Assembly (NCBI GenBank): GCA_946630785.1
Contig: CAMOZC010000005.1
Span: 1-36,915, forward strand
Source of the DNA: an uncultured Clostridia bacterium
Lineage (GTDB): Bacteria; Bacillota; Clostridia; Christensenellales; UBA1242
DNA length: 36,915 nucleotides
Direction of reading: 5' to 3'
The translations under genes were made by a program, and so were the position numbers. Within the stretch, counting starts at the first letter, position 1. Every line of letters starts with the position of its first letter. A model generated the notes under the pieces. The model searched no databases. It was not told where the DNA came from and saw only the letters and a list, made by a program, of their open reading frames with translations. Shown one piece after another: positions 17,447 through 27,042 of this stretch.

Positions 17447-19837
17447 ATGAATAACCAACAACCTAAAAAAAAGAAATTCAATTGGTGGTGGCTGGTCATC
17501 GGGTTAATCGCAATCTTCTTACTGGTTAACTTAACCATGCCATCTAAAAATTTACAATCAGTCAGTCTAACACAATTACGTGATGACGCTGCGGTCAAAT
17601 ACGACCAAGCTAATGGCGAATATGTCATTGATACAACATTGGAGAACAAAATTTATGGTGCTTACAAGGTTGATAGTACTTATTATCTACTTTATCTTGA
17701 AAATGCCAACGCCTTAAACAATAACGAAAAGAAATCAATTATTGACAATCCTGCCAACATAAAAAACTACGCCAACGCCGTTGTTTACGATACAACCGGT
17801 ACAGCTATGCGCATCTTATTAACCAACCCTAATATTGTTGTTGACTCTGGTGCAGCACCAAGCAGTTGGACCGAATGGATTATCCCAGTCATTTACATTG
17901 CCATGTTCTTGGGTGTTATTTGGTTCTTATGGCGTGGAACTGCGGGACGTAGTGGCTTAATGAACATGACACAAAACCGTGCGACCGTCGTTTTCAATGG
18001 ACCAACCCGTTTCAGCGATGTTGCTGGTATTGACGAAGAAAAAGAACAGGTTGCCGAAATTGTTGACTTTTTACGTAATCCAAAAAAATACATCGAAATG
18101 GGCGCTCGTATTCCCAAAGGCGTTTTGCTAGTTGGTCAACCGGGTACTGGTAAAACTTTATTAGCTAAAGCTATTGCCGGAGAAGCTGGTGTCCCCTTCT
18201 TCTCTCTTTCTGGCAGTGACTTTTCTGAAATGTTGGTTGGTGTAGGTCCTGCCCGTATGCGCGATTTATTCGAACAAGCCAAAGCACATGCTCCAGCCAT
18301 TATCTTCTTAGATGAATTAGATTCAATCGCCCGTATGCGTGGCGTCGGGGCTTCTGGGGTTGCTGAAGAAAACGAACAAACCTTAAACCAATTATTGGTT
18401 CAAATGGACGGTTTTTCTAAATCTGAAGGCGTCATTGTCTTGGCAGCAACCAACCGCCCTGACGTCTTAGACCCAGCCATCTTACGTCCAGGTCGTTTTG
18501 ACCGTCAAATTATTGTACAAGTTCCAGACGTTGAAGGTCGTGAAAAAATCTTAAAGGTACACGCGCGTAATAAACCGATGGGTGAAGTTGATTTGAAACG
18601 TGTCGCACAAATTACCAGCGGTTTTACTGGTGCCGACTTGGAAAATTTATTAAACGAAAGTGCCATTATCGCTGCGAAAGACAACCGCAAAACAATTTCA
18701 ATGCAAGATATTACTGAGGGAATTAATAAAGTTTTAATCGGACCTCAAAAGAAATCTCGTATCATTACTGACGAAGATAAACGCATTACCGCTTATCACG
18801 AATCTGGCCACGCAATTATTTCCAAAATTTTAATGCCAGAACAAACTGTTCAAGAAGTATCTATCATCCCGAGAGGTATGGCTGCTGGCTACACTTTAAC
18901 CAATAATAAAAACGAAGAAAATCATCAAAGTTTAACCATGTTAAAAAATCGTTTAGCAATGTTACTTGGTGGACGCACTGCAGAAGAAATTTTCATCGGT
19001 GATATTTGCACTGGTGCTTCTAACGATATTAAGGTTGCTACCGAATTAGCCGAAAACATGGTTACCAAATGGGGTATGAGTAGCAAACTGGGACCACTGT
19101 ATTACGGCAAAGAAAACGAAGTCGCATTACGCCTTTACAACCAAAAGAATTTAAGTGAATCCGTTCAAGCAACAATTGACTCCGAAGTAAGAGATTTAAT
19201 TACCGAAGCACAAACCCGTTGTCAAAAGATCCTAAAAGACAATGCTGCTAAAGTTAAAGTCATGGCTGAATTACTGTTAGCCAACGAAACCATTTATCAT
19301 GATGACATTAATTTAGTAATTGAAGGTAAATCAACTGAATTCATTAACAAAATCATGAATGAGCGTCGTGAACAACAAACTAAAACTGCCAATGACGAAC
19401 GTACCAACGGATTATTGAATCAAATTGAACCCATGTTACAACGCTCACTTGAAATCGCTACTTTACATTTAGCCGAAAATCTAGTTACTGAAGAACACAT
19501 GCAAAAATTACGTCAAAACTGTGAATTGGCTCGTGATTATGTCCGTCAAACTGGTAAGATTCCACCAATCCCGACCATTGATTTAGAATCGCTAGAAAAA
19601 TATCCAAGTTTAGTTGTGGTAGAAAAAACCACCGCTGACACCAAAAAAGATACTGCAACCAAACCAGCAGTTGACGAAACTTCAAAGAACAATTCAGCCA
19701 CGGTTAAAAAAGTAACGACCAAAAAGACGACAACAGTAAAAAAAGCAACCGCCAAGAAAACAACAAAGGAAACTGATAATGGAAACGGAAGCGACAAAAA
19801 AACTACGTCACACCCACAAGTACCCACTCATGAATAA
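17447..19837 (+). CDS. ftsH: ATP-dependent zinc metalloprotease FtsH with an extended Lys/Thr-rich C-terminus
   Basis: AAA+ Walker [19 protein letters not shown], Walker [13 protein letters not shown], protease motif HESGH; 796 aa with tail [22 protein letters not shown]. Confidence 0.97.
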   Translation: MNNQQPKKKKFNWWWLVIGLIAIFLLVNLTMPSKNLQSVSLTQLRDDAAVKYDQANGEYVIDTTLENKIYGAYKVDSTYYLLYLENANALNNNEKKSIIDNPANIKNYANAVVYDTTGTAMRILLTNPNIVVDSGAAPSSWTEWIIPVIYIAMFLGVIWFLWRGTAGRSGLMNMTQNRATVVFNGPTRFSDVAGIDEEKEQVAEIVDFLRNPKKYIEMGARIPKGVLLVGQPGTGKTLLAKAIAGEAGVPFFSLSGSDFSEMLVGVGPARMRDLFEQAKAHAPAIIFLDELDSIARMRGVGASGVAEENEQTLNQLLVQMDGFSKSEGVIVLAATNRPDVLDPAILRPGRFDRQIIVQVPDVEGREKILKVHARNKPMGEVDLKRVAQITSGFTGADLENLLNESAIIAAKDNRKTISMQDITEGINKVLIGPQKKSRIITDEDKRITAYHESGHAIISKILMPEQTVQEVSIIPRGMAAGYTLTNNKNEENHQSLTMLKNRLAMLLGGRTAEEIFIGDICTGASNDIKVATELAENMVTKWGMSSKLGPLYYGKENEVALRLYNQKNLSESVQATIDSEVRDLITEAQTRCQKILKDNAAKVKVMAELLLANETIYHDDINLVIEGKSTEFINKIMNERREQQTKTANDERTNGLLNQIEPMLQRSLEIATLHLAENLVTEEHMQKLRQNCELARDYVRQTGKIPPIPTIDLESLEKYPSLVVVEKTTADTKKDTATKPAVDETSKNNSATVKKVTTKKTTTVKKATAKKTTKETDNGNGSDKKTTSHPQVPTHE

Positions 19838-20171
19838 ACGTTTTACCAAAAATGATGCTGGCTTCACCTGCCAGCATTGTGGTCGCTATGTTCCGCCACT
19901 ACTCTCTTCCTCTCGCGACCACTGTACTTTCTGTCTCTATTCATTGCATGTGGATATTAACCCCGGCGATCGCGCTAATCCCTGTCACGGTTTATTAGTT
20001 CCAATTGGCATCACACAAAACAGCAAAAAAGGTACTGTCATTAATTATCACTGCGACACTTGCGGTGAGTACCATAATAACAAAGCAGCACCAGACGATG
20101 ATTTTGATGCGATTCTAGAACTTTCCCGCAACCCCATCAAATACCTCTATGGTACACCAAATAATAATTAA
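19830..20171 (+). CDS. RNHCP-domain-like zinc-finger protein
   Basis: FTCQHCGRYVPP...SRDHCTFCLYSLHVDINPGDRANPCHGLLVPIGI...CDTCGEYH; ATG inside the last codons of ftsH (8-nt overlap). Confidence 0.75.
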   Translation: MNKRFTKNDAGFTCQHCGRYVPPLLSSSRDHCTFCLYSLHVDINPGDRANPCHGLLVPIGITQNSKKGTVINYHCDTCGEYHNNKAAPDDDFDAILELSRNPIKYLYGTPNNN

Positions 20172-20204
20172 TCCTTTAGAGTTATTAATTTTAAAACTAG
20201 CAAA

Positions 20205-20234
20205 AAAAATGACCCGTTTCTACGGGTCATTTTT
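20205..20234. terminator. Bidirectional rho-independent terminator
   Basis: AAAAATGACCCGT-TTCT-ACGGGTCATTTTT between convergent genes. Confidence 0.9.
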
Positions 20235-20249
20235 AAGGCTCTTTTGGAG

Positions 20250-20990
20250 TTATAATACTTTTTCACATTCTTCTTGTTTGGACATACGAATTAAGTTATC
20301 AATATTTTTAACGCCACTTAATTTTAACAATTCAGGTGCAACTACAAATGCTTCTTGTTCAAACTTACTTTTGCTATCATAGAGATTAGTACATCTAAGT
20401 CTAATGCTACTTTCTGTACCATCACCTTTAGGATTAAGTAGTGGCGACAAATGGTCATAATTTACTACTTCCCATTTAACTGGCGTATTCTCGTAATACC
20501 TGTATTTGTTTTCTTTATCCCCAATATAAGTAGTAACATTATTTTTTTCTTTAAGATGATAATTTCTTTCACGCACTACACGTTTCCCGTTCGATAATCT
20601 AAATTCCGGCTGAATAGTATGCATATAGCAGGATTGGTTATAACGATAATAACTTCTACCAGTAGCTTTTGGCTCCATCAATTCTTCAACTTCCCAACTA
20701 TCGATTTCAACGCGTTGCGGATAGAAACCAAATTCCATAACACGACGTTGATGGTAAAATTCATTGGCTTCTAGTACATAAGTCTTGGCAAAACCCTCGG
20801 AATGTTTACGTGCCTCAATGACATCCCAAGCATCTAATTCCAAATATAAACGTTGATAAGTACTACTGTTCAAAGGATGTTCTTCCTCTACAAGTTCCGA
20901 AGATTTAATAAAACTCCTTAAGTCCACATATTTTTGTTGTTTTTTGCCAGTAAGTTTAGCAATAAACTTATTTAATCTGTTTTGTTTCAT
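20250..20990 (-). CDS. Protein of unknown function, possibly distantly DUF6273-related
   Basis: Start set at the ATG at 20990 (MKQNRLNKFIAK) with a GGGGGG SD; segment YYENTPVKWEVVNYDHLSPLLNPK recalls the start of DUF6273 domains. Confidence 0.5.
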   Translation of the reverse strand: MKQNRLNKFIAKLTGKKQQKYVDLRSFIKSSELVEEEHPLNSSTYQRLYLELDAWDVIEARKHSEGFAKTYVLEANEFYHQRRVMEFGFYPQRVEIDSWEVEELMEPKATGRSYYRYNQSCYMHTIQPEFRLSNGKRVVRERNYHLKEKNNVTTYIGDKENKYRYYENTPVKWEVVNYDHLSPLLNPKGDGTESSIRLRCTNLYDSKSKFEQEAFVVAPELLKLSGVKNIDNLIRMSKQEECEKVL

Positions 20991-21150
20991 AATAATTTTC
21001 CCCCCATTAATTAAAACCCAAATAACATATTGAAAAAGCGAATGCAATACTTACCAACAAAAAAAAATAAAAAATTTTTCAAAACAATAATTTGGCAGTT
21101 AAACGTGTACTTGTCTATATACAAATGGCGTCGCTTCGCTCCGCCAAAGC

Positions 21151-21194
21151 CAAGCACAAAAAAGTGCGTGCTTGTAAACAAGCGCACGCACTTT
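21151..21194. other. GC-rich, overlapping alternative hairpins upstream of the paralogue array
   Basis: CAAGCAC(21151-21157)/GTGCTTG(21168-21174), and AAAGTGCGTGCTTGT(21161-21175)-AA-ACAAGCGCACGCACTTT(21178-21194), share sequence. On the minus strand the larger hairpin is followed by T6. Confidence 0.6.
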
Positions 21195-21242
21195 CCGCTA
21201 GTTTCAAAATGCGTTGACTTTATTTCAATTTTTATTAAAACA

Positions 21243-21267
21243 GATGGAACGATTTTATCGTTCCATC
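21243..21267. repeat. Perfect 11-bp inverted repeat
   Basis: GATGGAACGAT-TTT-ATCGTTCCATC. Confidence 0.85.
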
Positions 21268-21335
21268 TTGATTTTGTTACAAATTTATTCTATATTATCA
21301 TTTATTCAATTCATTATTTTAATTCGGAGGCGAAC

Positions 21336-22121
21336 ATGCAAAAATTAACCAAACAAGATTTTGCTACCATCAAAAAAGCTATCATCGACTTTAATAGTCT
21401 TGATGAACCAGAACAAGTCATACTGAAAACACAGATTGATGATATTTGGTGGAAACTTTATAATGAATACGCTACCCTTTGCAAAAAAGATTCTATCTGG
21501 ATTAAAATGTATGACTACATTAAAGATTATGAACTGGTGACAAATTTCAACATGAAAGAACATTTCCGCAAATATGCTGGTTCGTTCAATTTTGAAGACC
21601 CCGAATTTAAAAATCAGATTTTTGAGTATGACCCAGAGTTACACATGCAAAGCATTCGTGCCTACAAGGGCATTAACACATACAAACAAAACATGGACGA
21701 GAAAATCAACAAACTAAGCCACAAAAAATTGGTTTTCAACAAAGGTGCCAAATTAAGAAATTTAAGAAACCAATTACGTGATCAAGAAGAACTCGCAGAA
21801 AATTACGCTAAATTAAAAAATCAAGAAGCCTTAAAGGATGACTATTTACTTAATCGCACGCAAACTTACGAAACATATAAAGCCGAAATTCAAAAGCTCA
21901 GTGAACAATATGCCAACACGGTAATTACCAAAGAGTTGAAAAACAGTCCTGGAATTGCCTGCTATGAACATGATGCTTACATTTCCAACAATGGTTATTA
22001 TGCCGACAGTAGCATTTTGAATGAAGTTTGTAACAACATTCGCCACCAAGCTATGAACATGATTGTTACAGCCCATGAAGCTAAACACGAATCAAAAGGC
22101 AACGATGATTTAATCATCTAA
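21336..22121 (+). CDS. Tandem paralogue family member 1 (unknown function)
   Basis: Start at the ATG at 21336 after SD CGGAGG; MQKLTKQDFATIKKAI; the ORF-track start at 21030 is not supported. Confidence 0.75.
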   Translation: MQKLTKQDFATIKKAIIDFNSLDEPEQVILKTQIDDIWWKLYNEYATLCKKDSIWIKMYDYIKDYELVTNFNMKEHFRKYAGSFNFEDPEFKNQIFEYDPELHMQSIRAYKGINTYKQNMDEKINKLSHKKLVFNKGAKLRNLRNQLRDQEELAENYAKLKNQEALKDDYLLNRTQTYETYKAEIQKLSEQYANTVITKELKNSPGIACYEHDAYISNNGYYADSSILNEVCNNIRHQAMNMIVTAHEAKHESKGNDDLII

Positions 22122-22139
22122 AACAGAAAAGAGGAACAC

Positions 22140-22895
22140 ATGCAAAAATTAAACGAAAAAGATTACGCAAGAATTCAAAAAACCATTAACAAATATCATA
22201 AGTTAGGTATCACTTGGGAACCAGGAATTGAAGAAAAATTTGGTAAAGCTTATGGTGACATTTTTCAGCAATTTACTGAACGATGCCTAGACAATACCGA
22301 TTGGCGCGAAGCCTACGACTTCATGAGTGATTATAAAAAAGTCACAAAATTTAACATGGATTCTAATTTTGAAATCACATTGGGTGACAGCGAATTTAAA
22401 TACAAAGTTTTTAACGAAAACATCCATCGTGAATATGTTGATGCCTACGAACACATTGAAGGCTATAAGAAGAAATACAACGAAAAAATTGGCAAATTAG
22501 ATAAAAAACGTTTCGTTGTTGGTAAAAAAATCCGTATCAATTATTTAAAGAACAAACTTCACACGCTTGAAAACGAAGCCAACTTGTACGCTTACTGGAA
22601 ACAAAAAGATACCTTAAAGAATGATTATTTAGAAAATAAAACTGAAGAATATGTTGAGAAGAGAAACCAACTCAATCAAATTGAAAACATTATTGCGCGC
22701 GAATTAGCAATTGATGCCTTAAAACACAAATCAATTTTGGCTTACCGCGACATAGATTTTGTTCTAAGCCGTGAATGTGAAATTAACGGCTCAACTTACG
22801 AAGTTAATAGCAAAAATCTCAACGGTGTTATCAACGATTTTAGACACAAAATACTGGATACCACGGCAGACAACACTAACGACTTATCACGCTAA
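22140..22895 (+). CDS. Tandem paralogue family member 2 (unknown function)
   Basis: MQKLNEKDYARIQKTI; central YNEKIGKLDKKRFVVGKKIRINYLKNKLHTLE; SD GAGGA. Confidence 0.8.
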   Translation: MQKLNEKDYARIQKTINKYHKLGITWEPGIEEKFGKAYGDIFQQFTERCLDNTDWREAYDFMSDYKKVTKFNMDSNFEITLGDSEFKYKVFNENIHREYVDAYEHIEGYKKKYNEKIGKLDKKRFVVGKKIRINYLKNKLHTLENEANLYAYWKQKDTLKNDYLENKTEEYVEKRNQLNQIENIIARELAIDALKHKSILAYRDIDFVLSRECEINGSTYEVNSKNLNGVINDFRHKILDTTADNTNDLSR

Positions 22896-22921
22896 AAACA
22901 TTTACAAGCCACGGAGGAACG

Positions 22922-23833
22922 ATGCAAGAATTAACACAACAAGATTATTTAAAGATCAAAGCCACTATTGACGCCTACCAAAATAAATTCTTTTTAAGAA
23001 AAAAAGATTTACCAGCTGATGGTGTCTGGGAAAATGCTTGCAAAAAATACATTGAACTTTGCAACAACGACCCTGAATGGTCCAAACTTCGTGATTTGGT
23101 TAGAGAATACCAAAATCTGGCTAACTTTGACATGGAAAAGTATTTTGTTATTAACCATAAACTTCGCACCGCCATTATCGGCAACACTCACATCACCAAC
23201 CGGTTTCAAATTAGACAATTAGAAAATTCACATTCGGTAATGCAAACCAGAAATGAAAACGCCATTCAACTCCAAAAATGGATTGATGTTGGTCTTGATA
23301 ATCAAGAACTAACCAAGTATTTTACCGAACAAACCTATCTCAAAGAGCAACACCAAAAATATCAAAATACATATGAACACTTTGACGAATACAGCCAAGA
23401 CATTAATGCAAAAATAAAACAACTCGACAGTAAACGGTTTGCCATCGGCAAAAAGACACGAATTAATCATTTAAAAAATGAATTACAACAACTGGAAACT
23501 ATTGCAAACGATTACTCCGAATTGTTAGAAAAACAAAACATTTCGGAACAATATAAAAAGACCAACGATTATTTTAACTACTCAGATAACATGAAAAGAC
23601 TGGAACGTATTTCCGAAAAACACGCCAACGAAGTAATCATTGAAGTTTTAAAAAATCGTCCTGAAATGATTCGCATGCTTGATTTTCACCAAAAAGAACT
23701 CGACCAAAAAATGTGCGGAGGACTTTTCACCGAAAAATATCCCTGTGCCGAAATCCTTTACGACACACTAAAGCAATTTAAACAAGCCGCCTTAAACATG
23801 ACGACCGAAAATACCGAAGAAATTTCATATTAA
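22922..23833 (+). CDS. Tandem paralogue family member 3 (unknown function)
   Basis: MQELTQQDYLKIKATI; central INAKIKQLDSKRFAIGKKTRINHLKNELQQLE; SD GGAGG. Confidence 0.8.
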   Translation: MQELTQQDYLKIKATIDAYQNKFFLRKKDLPADGVWENACKKYIELCNNDPEWSKLRDLVREYQNLANFDMEKYFVINHKLRTAIIGNTHITNRFQIRQLENSHSVMQTRNENAIQLQKWIDVGLDNQELTKYFTEQTYLKEQHQKYQNTYEHFDEYSQDINAKIKQLDSKRFAIGKKTRINHLKNELQQLETIANDYSELLEKQNISEQYKKTNDYFNYSDNMKRLERISEKHANEVIIEVLKNRPEMIRMLDFHQKELDQKMCGGLFTEKYPCAEILYDTLKQFKQAALNMTTENTEEISY

Positions 23834-23847
23834 TTTGACACCGTATA

Positions 23848-23877
23848 TTGACTTTTAACCAGGTCCTACCCTATACT
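23848..23877 (+). promoter_or_regulatory. Separate promoter in front of paralogue 4
   Basis: TTGACT (23848-23853)-N18-TATACT (23872-23877), followed by SD TTGGAGG. Confidence 0.6.
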
Positions 23878-23903
23878 AGGAAAATAAAAATTTGGAGGAA
23901 AAC

Positions 23904-24686
23904 ATGAAAAGATTAACTCAACAAGACTATGCTAAAATCAAAGAAGCTTTTAGCATTTATAGTAATTTAAATCCAAAAGATAAAGCCAACACGGACAAAA
24001 TTTTAACAGCAAAATTAGGCGAAATTTATTCTGAAATCGCAGCGCGTTGCGAAAAAAATTGGGCATGGAATTTGTTGCATGAACATTTCAACAATCCGCA
24101 AAAAATCAGAACCTTCAATTTAAACCATTATTCTGAACGCGATTTCTGGAATTATGGTATTAAATTCACTGACTTTGAAAAAACTGAAAAAGAACACAAC
24201 CAAAAACTCAGACATATTGACAATCAACGTTTTACCTTAGGCAAAAAAATCCAATTCAATCTTGAACAAAAGAAATTGGATAATATTGAAAAACAACTAC
24301 TTGAAGGTGATGCATTTTGGCACATTCATGCAGCCAGTGTTTTGATGAATAAAGTCAGAGGTAAAAATCTTAACAAGGCCGAACGCCAAATCCGAGCTAC
24401 ACGCTTAATGCAAGAAAGCTTTGACAACACAACCAACTACATTACTAACGAAGTTCTGCACGAATCTGTTAAGCAAAATCCTTACTTGACTGTCGCTGAT
24501 TTACACACACCAGACTTGGTGATAAAACAAAAAACCGCTACAGGTAAAACCGTTTGGATTGATACCGCTTATCTTAAAACCGTTTTAAGTAACATCAAAA
24601 CTCAAGCCCTTGGTATTGATCAAGAAGTCGACATTCCTCAAATCAACCGACGCATGATTGATGACGAAAAAACCTATTCCCGCTAA
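23904..24686 (+). CDS. Tandem paralogue family member 4 (unknown function)
   Basis: MKRLTQQDYAKIKEAF; central HNQKLRHIDNQRFTLGKKIQFNLEQKKLDNIE; SD GGAGG; start 23904 rather than the TTG at 23892. Confidence 0.8.
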   Translation: MKRLTQQDYAKIKEAFSIYSNLNPKDKANTDKILTAKLGEIYSEIAARCEKNWAWNLLHEHFNNPQKIRTFNLNHYSERDFWNYGIKFTDFEKTEKEHNQKLRHIDNQRFTLGKKIQFNLEQKKLDNIEKQLLEGDAFWHIHAASVLMNKVRGKNLNKAERQIRATRLMQESFDNTTNYITNEVLHESVKQNPYLTVADLHTPDLVIKQKTATGKTVWIDTAYLKTVLSNIKTQALGIDQEVDIPQINRRMIDDEKTYSR

Positions 24687-24689
24687 AAC

Positions 24690-24715
24690 AAAAAACCGCC
24701 ACTTGGCGGTTTTTT
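24690..24715. terminator. Bidirectional rho-independent terminator
   Basis: AAAAAACCGCC-ACTT-GGCGGTTTTTT between convergent paralogue 4 and gap. Confidence 0.92.
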
Positions 24716-24728
24716 ATATAGATTAATT

Positions 24729-25757
<1,029 letters not shown>

Positions 25758-26696
25758 TTAACGATTTAAAATTGATTTAATCTCGTAAACAACTTCACCT
25801 TCGTAGTATTTAACTTTACCGATTCTGGCTAACAGCAAAGTCCGCATAAATGACATCAGAGCCAAAACAATACTAGCGAAACCACCAGTAAACAGAATCC
25901 AAATCAAAATTGGGTGCGCCACACGAACAAAAGCACAACCCAAAGTCAAGGCCACCATTGCCAATATCAAATACAAAACACCCCACCAGGTCGAAACCGA
26001 ACTAACATGACCAGTTTTCTTGTATTGTGTATTACCACGACTTTGACGGCGCATTTGTTCCAACTTTGCTTTGGCCTCAGTTTCGGTATACTCACTGGCA
26101 TACCAGAATTCTTTAGTTTCCCAACCAACCCAGTTATTCATGGTACGCATATACTTAGTTTTCGCTGGGTTATCACGCAAGATTGCCACGACATCGGCGG
26201 TATATAATTCAGTATTAACAATTCCATTAAAGTAACCATCTAAGACAAACAATTTACAAGCCAAGCGCGTCAAACGATCCGTAATTAAAGCCTTACGACG
26301 GCGCCAGCCAGTAAATTGACGATAACCATAAATAATTGGCACACCACTGTTTAGATGTTCTTGTACCATGTTTTCTAACAAACCGATTGGGTTTTGAATG
26401 TCAATTTCAGCAACCAAAACAATATCGCCCGCTGCAACACTTAAACCAGCCGTAACGGCCGCATGTTCTCCCGAACGTTCTGCCAAGGTTACGATACGAA
26501 AATTTTGATGCTGACGCGCGTATTCCAACATAATCAAGCGCGATTCATCTCTACTGCAATCATCAACAGCAATAATCTCCCATTGGTAATTATGCTTTGA
26601 ACGGATATTTTCTAAATCGGCAATATACTTTGCTAAAACTTCACGTAATACTAATTGTTCGTTGTAAATCGGTAGTACTAACGAAATTTTCCCCAT
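25758..26696 (-). CDS. Family 2 (DPM/GtrB-like) membrane glycosyltransferase
   Basis: SLVLPIYNEQ..LREVL, EIIAVDDCSRDES, VLVAEIDIQNP; two C-terminal TM helices. Confidence 0.88.
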   Translation of the reverse strand: MGKISLVLPIYNEQLVLREVLAKYIADLENIRSKHNYQWEIIAVDDCSRDESRLIMLEYARQHQNFRIVTLAERSGEHAAVTAGLSVAAGDIVLVAEIDIQNPIGLLENMVQEHLNSGVPIIYGYRQFTGWRRRKALITDRLTRLACKLFVLDGYFNGIVNTELYTADVVAILRDNPAKTKYMRTMNNWVGWETKEFWYASEYTETEAKAKLEQMRRQSRGNTQYKKTGHVSSVSTWWGVLYLILAMVALTLGCAFVRVAHPILIWILFTGGFASIVLALMSFMRTLLLARIGKVKYYEGEVVYEIKSILNR

Positions 26697-26702
26697 ACCT
26701 AT

Positions 26703-26731
26703 ATGATACCCGTAAGCAGATTTTTAAGCAA
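26703..26731 (-). promoter_or_regulatory. Predicted leaderless promoter of the glycosyltransferase-gap operon
   Basis: Reverse strand TTGCTT (26731-26726)-N17-TATCAT (26708-26703) + ATAGGT + ATG (26696). Confidence 0.65.
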
Positions 26732-26754
26732 ATTATTTTTCACTTGGTAATACC

Positions 26755-26783
26755 TTGCCGAACCAAAACTAAAGTATTATAAT
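26755..26783 (+). promoter_or_regulatory. Predicted leaderless promoter of the 83-aa gene / mnmE
   Basis: TTGCCG (26755-26760)-N17-TATAAT (26778-26783) + GGGTTTT + ATG (26791). Confidence 0.7.
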
Positions 26784-26790
26784 GGGTTTT

Positions 26791-27042
26791 ATGATTAACG
26801 TTTGGGCAAAAATTGTCATTGACCACAAAGTCAAACAAAGTGTGATTGTACCGGTTGATCCCGAAAATTTTTATGATGGCGTCACGCAAATTGCAGCCGC
26901 ATTAAAAATTCCCACACCAATCATTACCCAAACCCAAATTGACCATTTTTTAGAATTTAATCTATTAAAATTAAAGCAACGTGACTTTATCGAAAGTATC
27001 CCCTTTGATATTTTGGAGTTTAATGCTATTATTGAGAAATGA
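26791..27042 (+). CDS. Small protein of unknown function (83 aa) coupled to mnmE
   Basis: MINVWAKIVIDHKVKQSVIVPVD...; overlaps the mnmE start by ATGA; ORF-track start 26782 lies within the -10 element. Confidence 0.7.
   Translation: MINVWAKIVIDHKVKQSVIVPVDPENFYDGVTQIAAALKIPTPIITQTQIDHFLEFNLLKLKQRDFIESIPFDILEFNAIIEK

Noticed and set aside
21030-21335. N-terminal extension of the 363-aa ORF (MKKRMQYLPTKKNKKFFK...)
   Set aside because: A strong SD and an ATG at 21336 match the N-terminus of the other three paralogues; the extension runs through the palindromic intergenic block.
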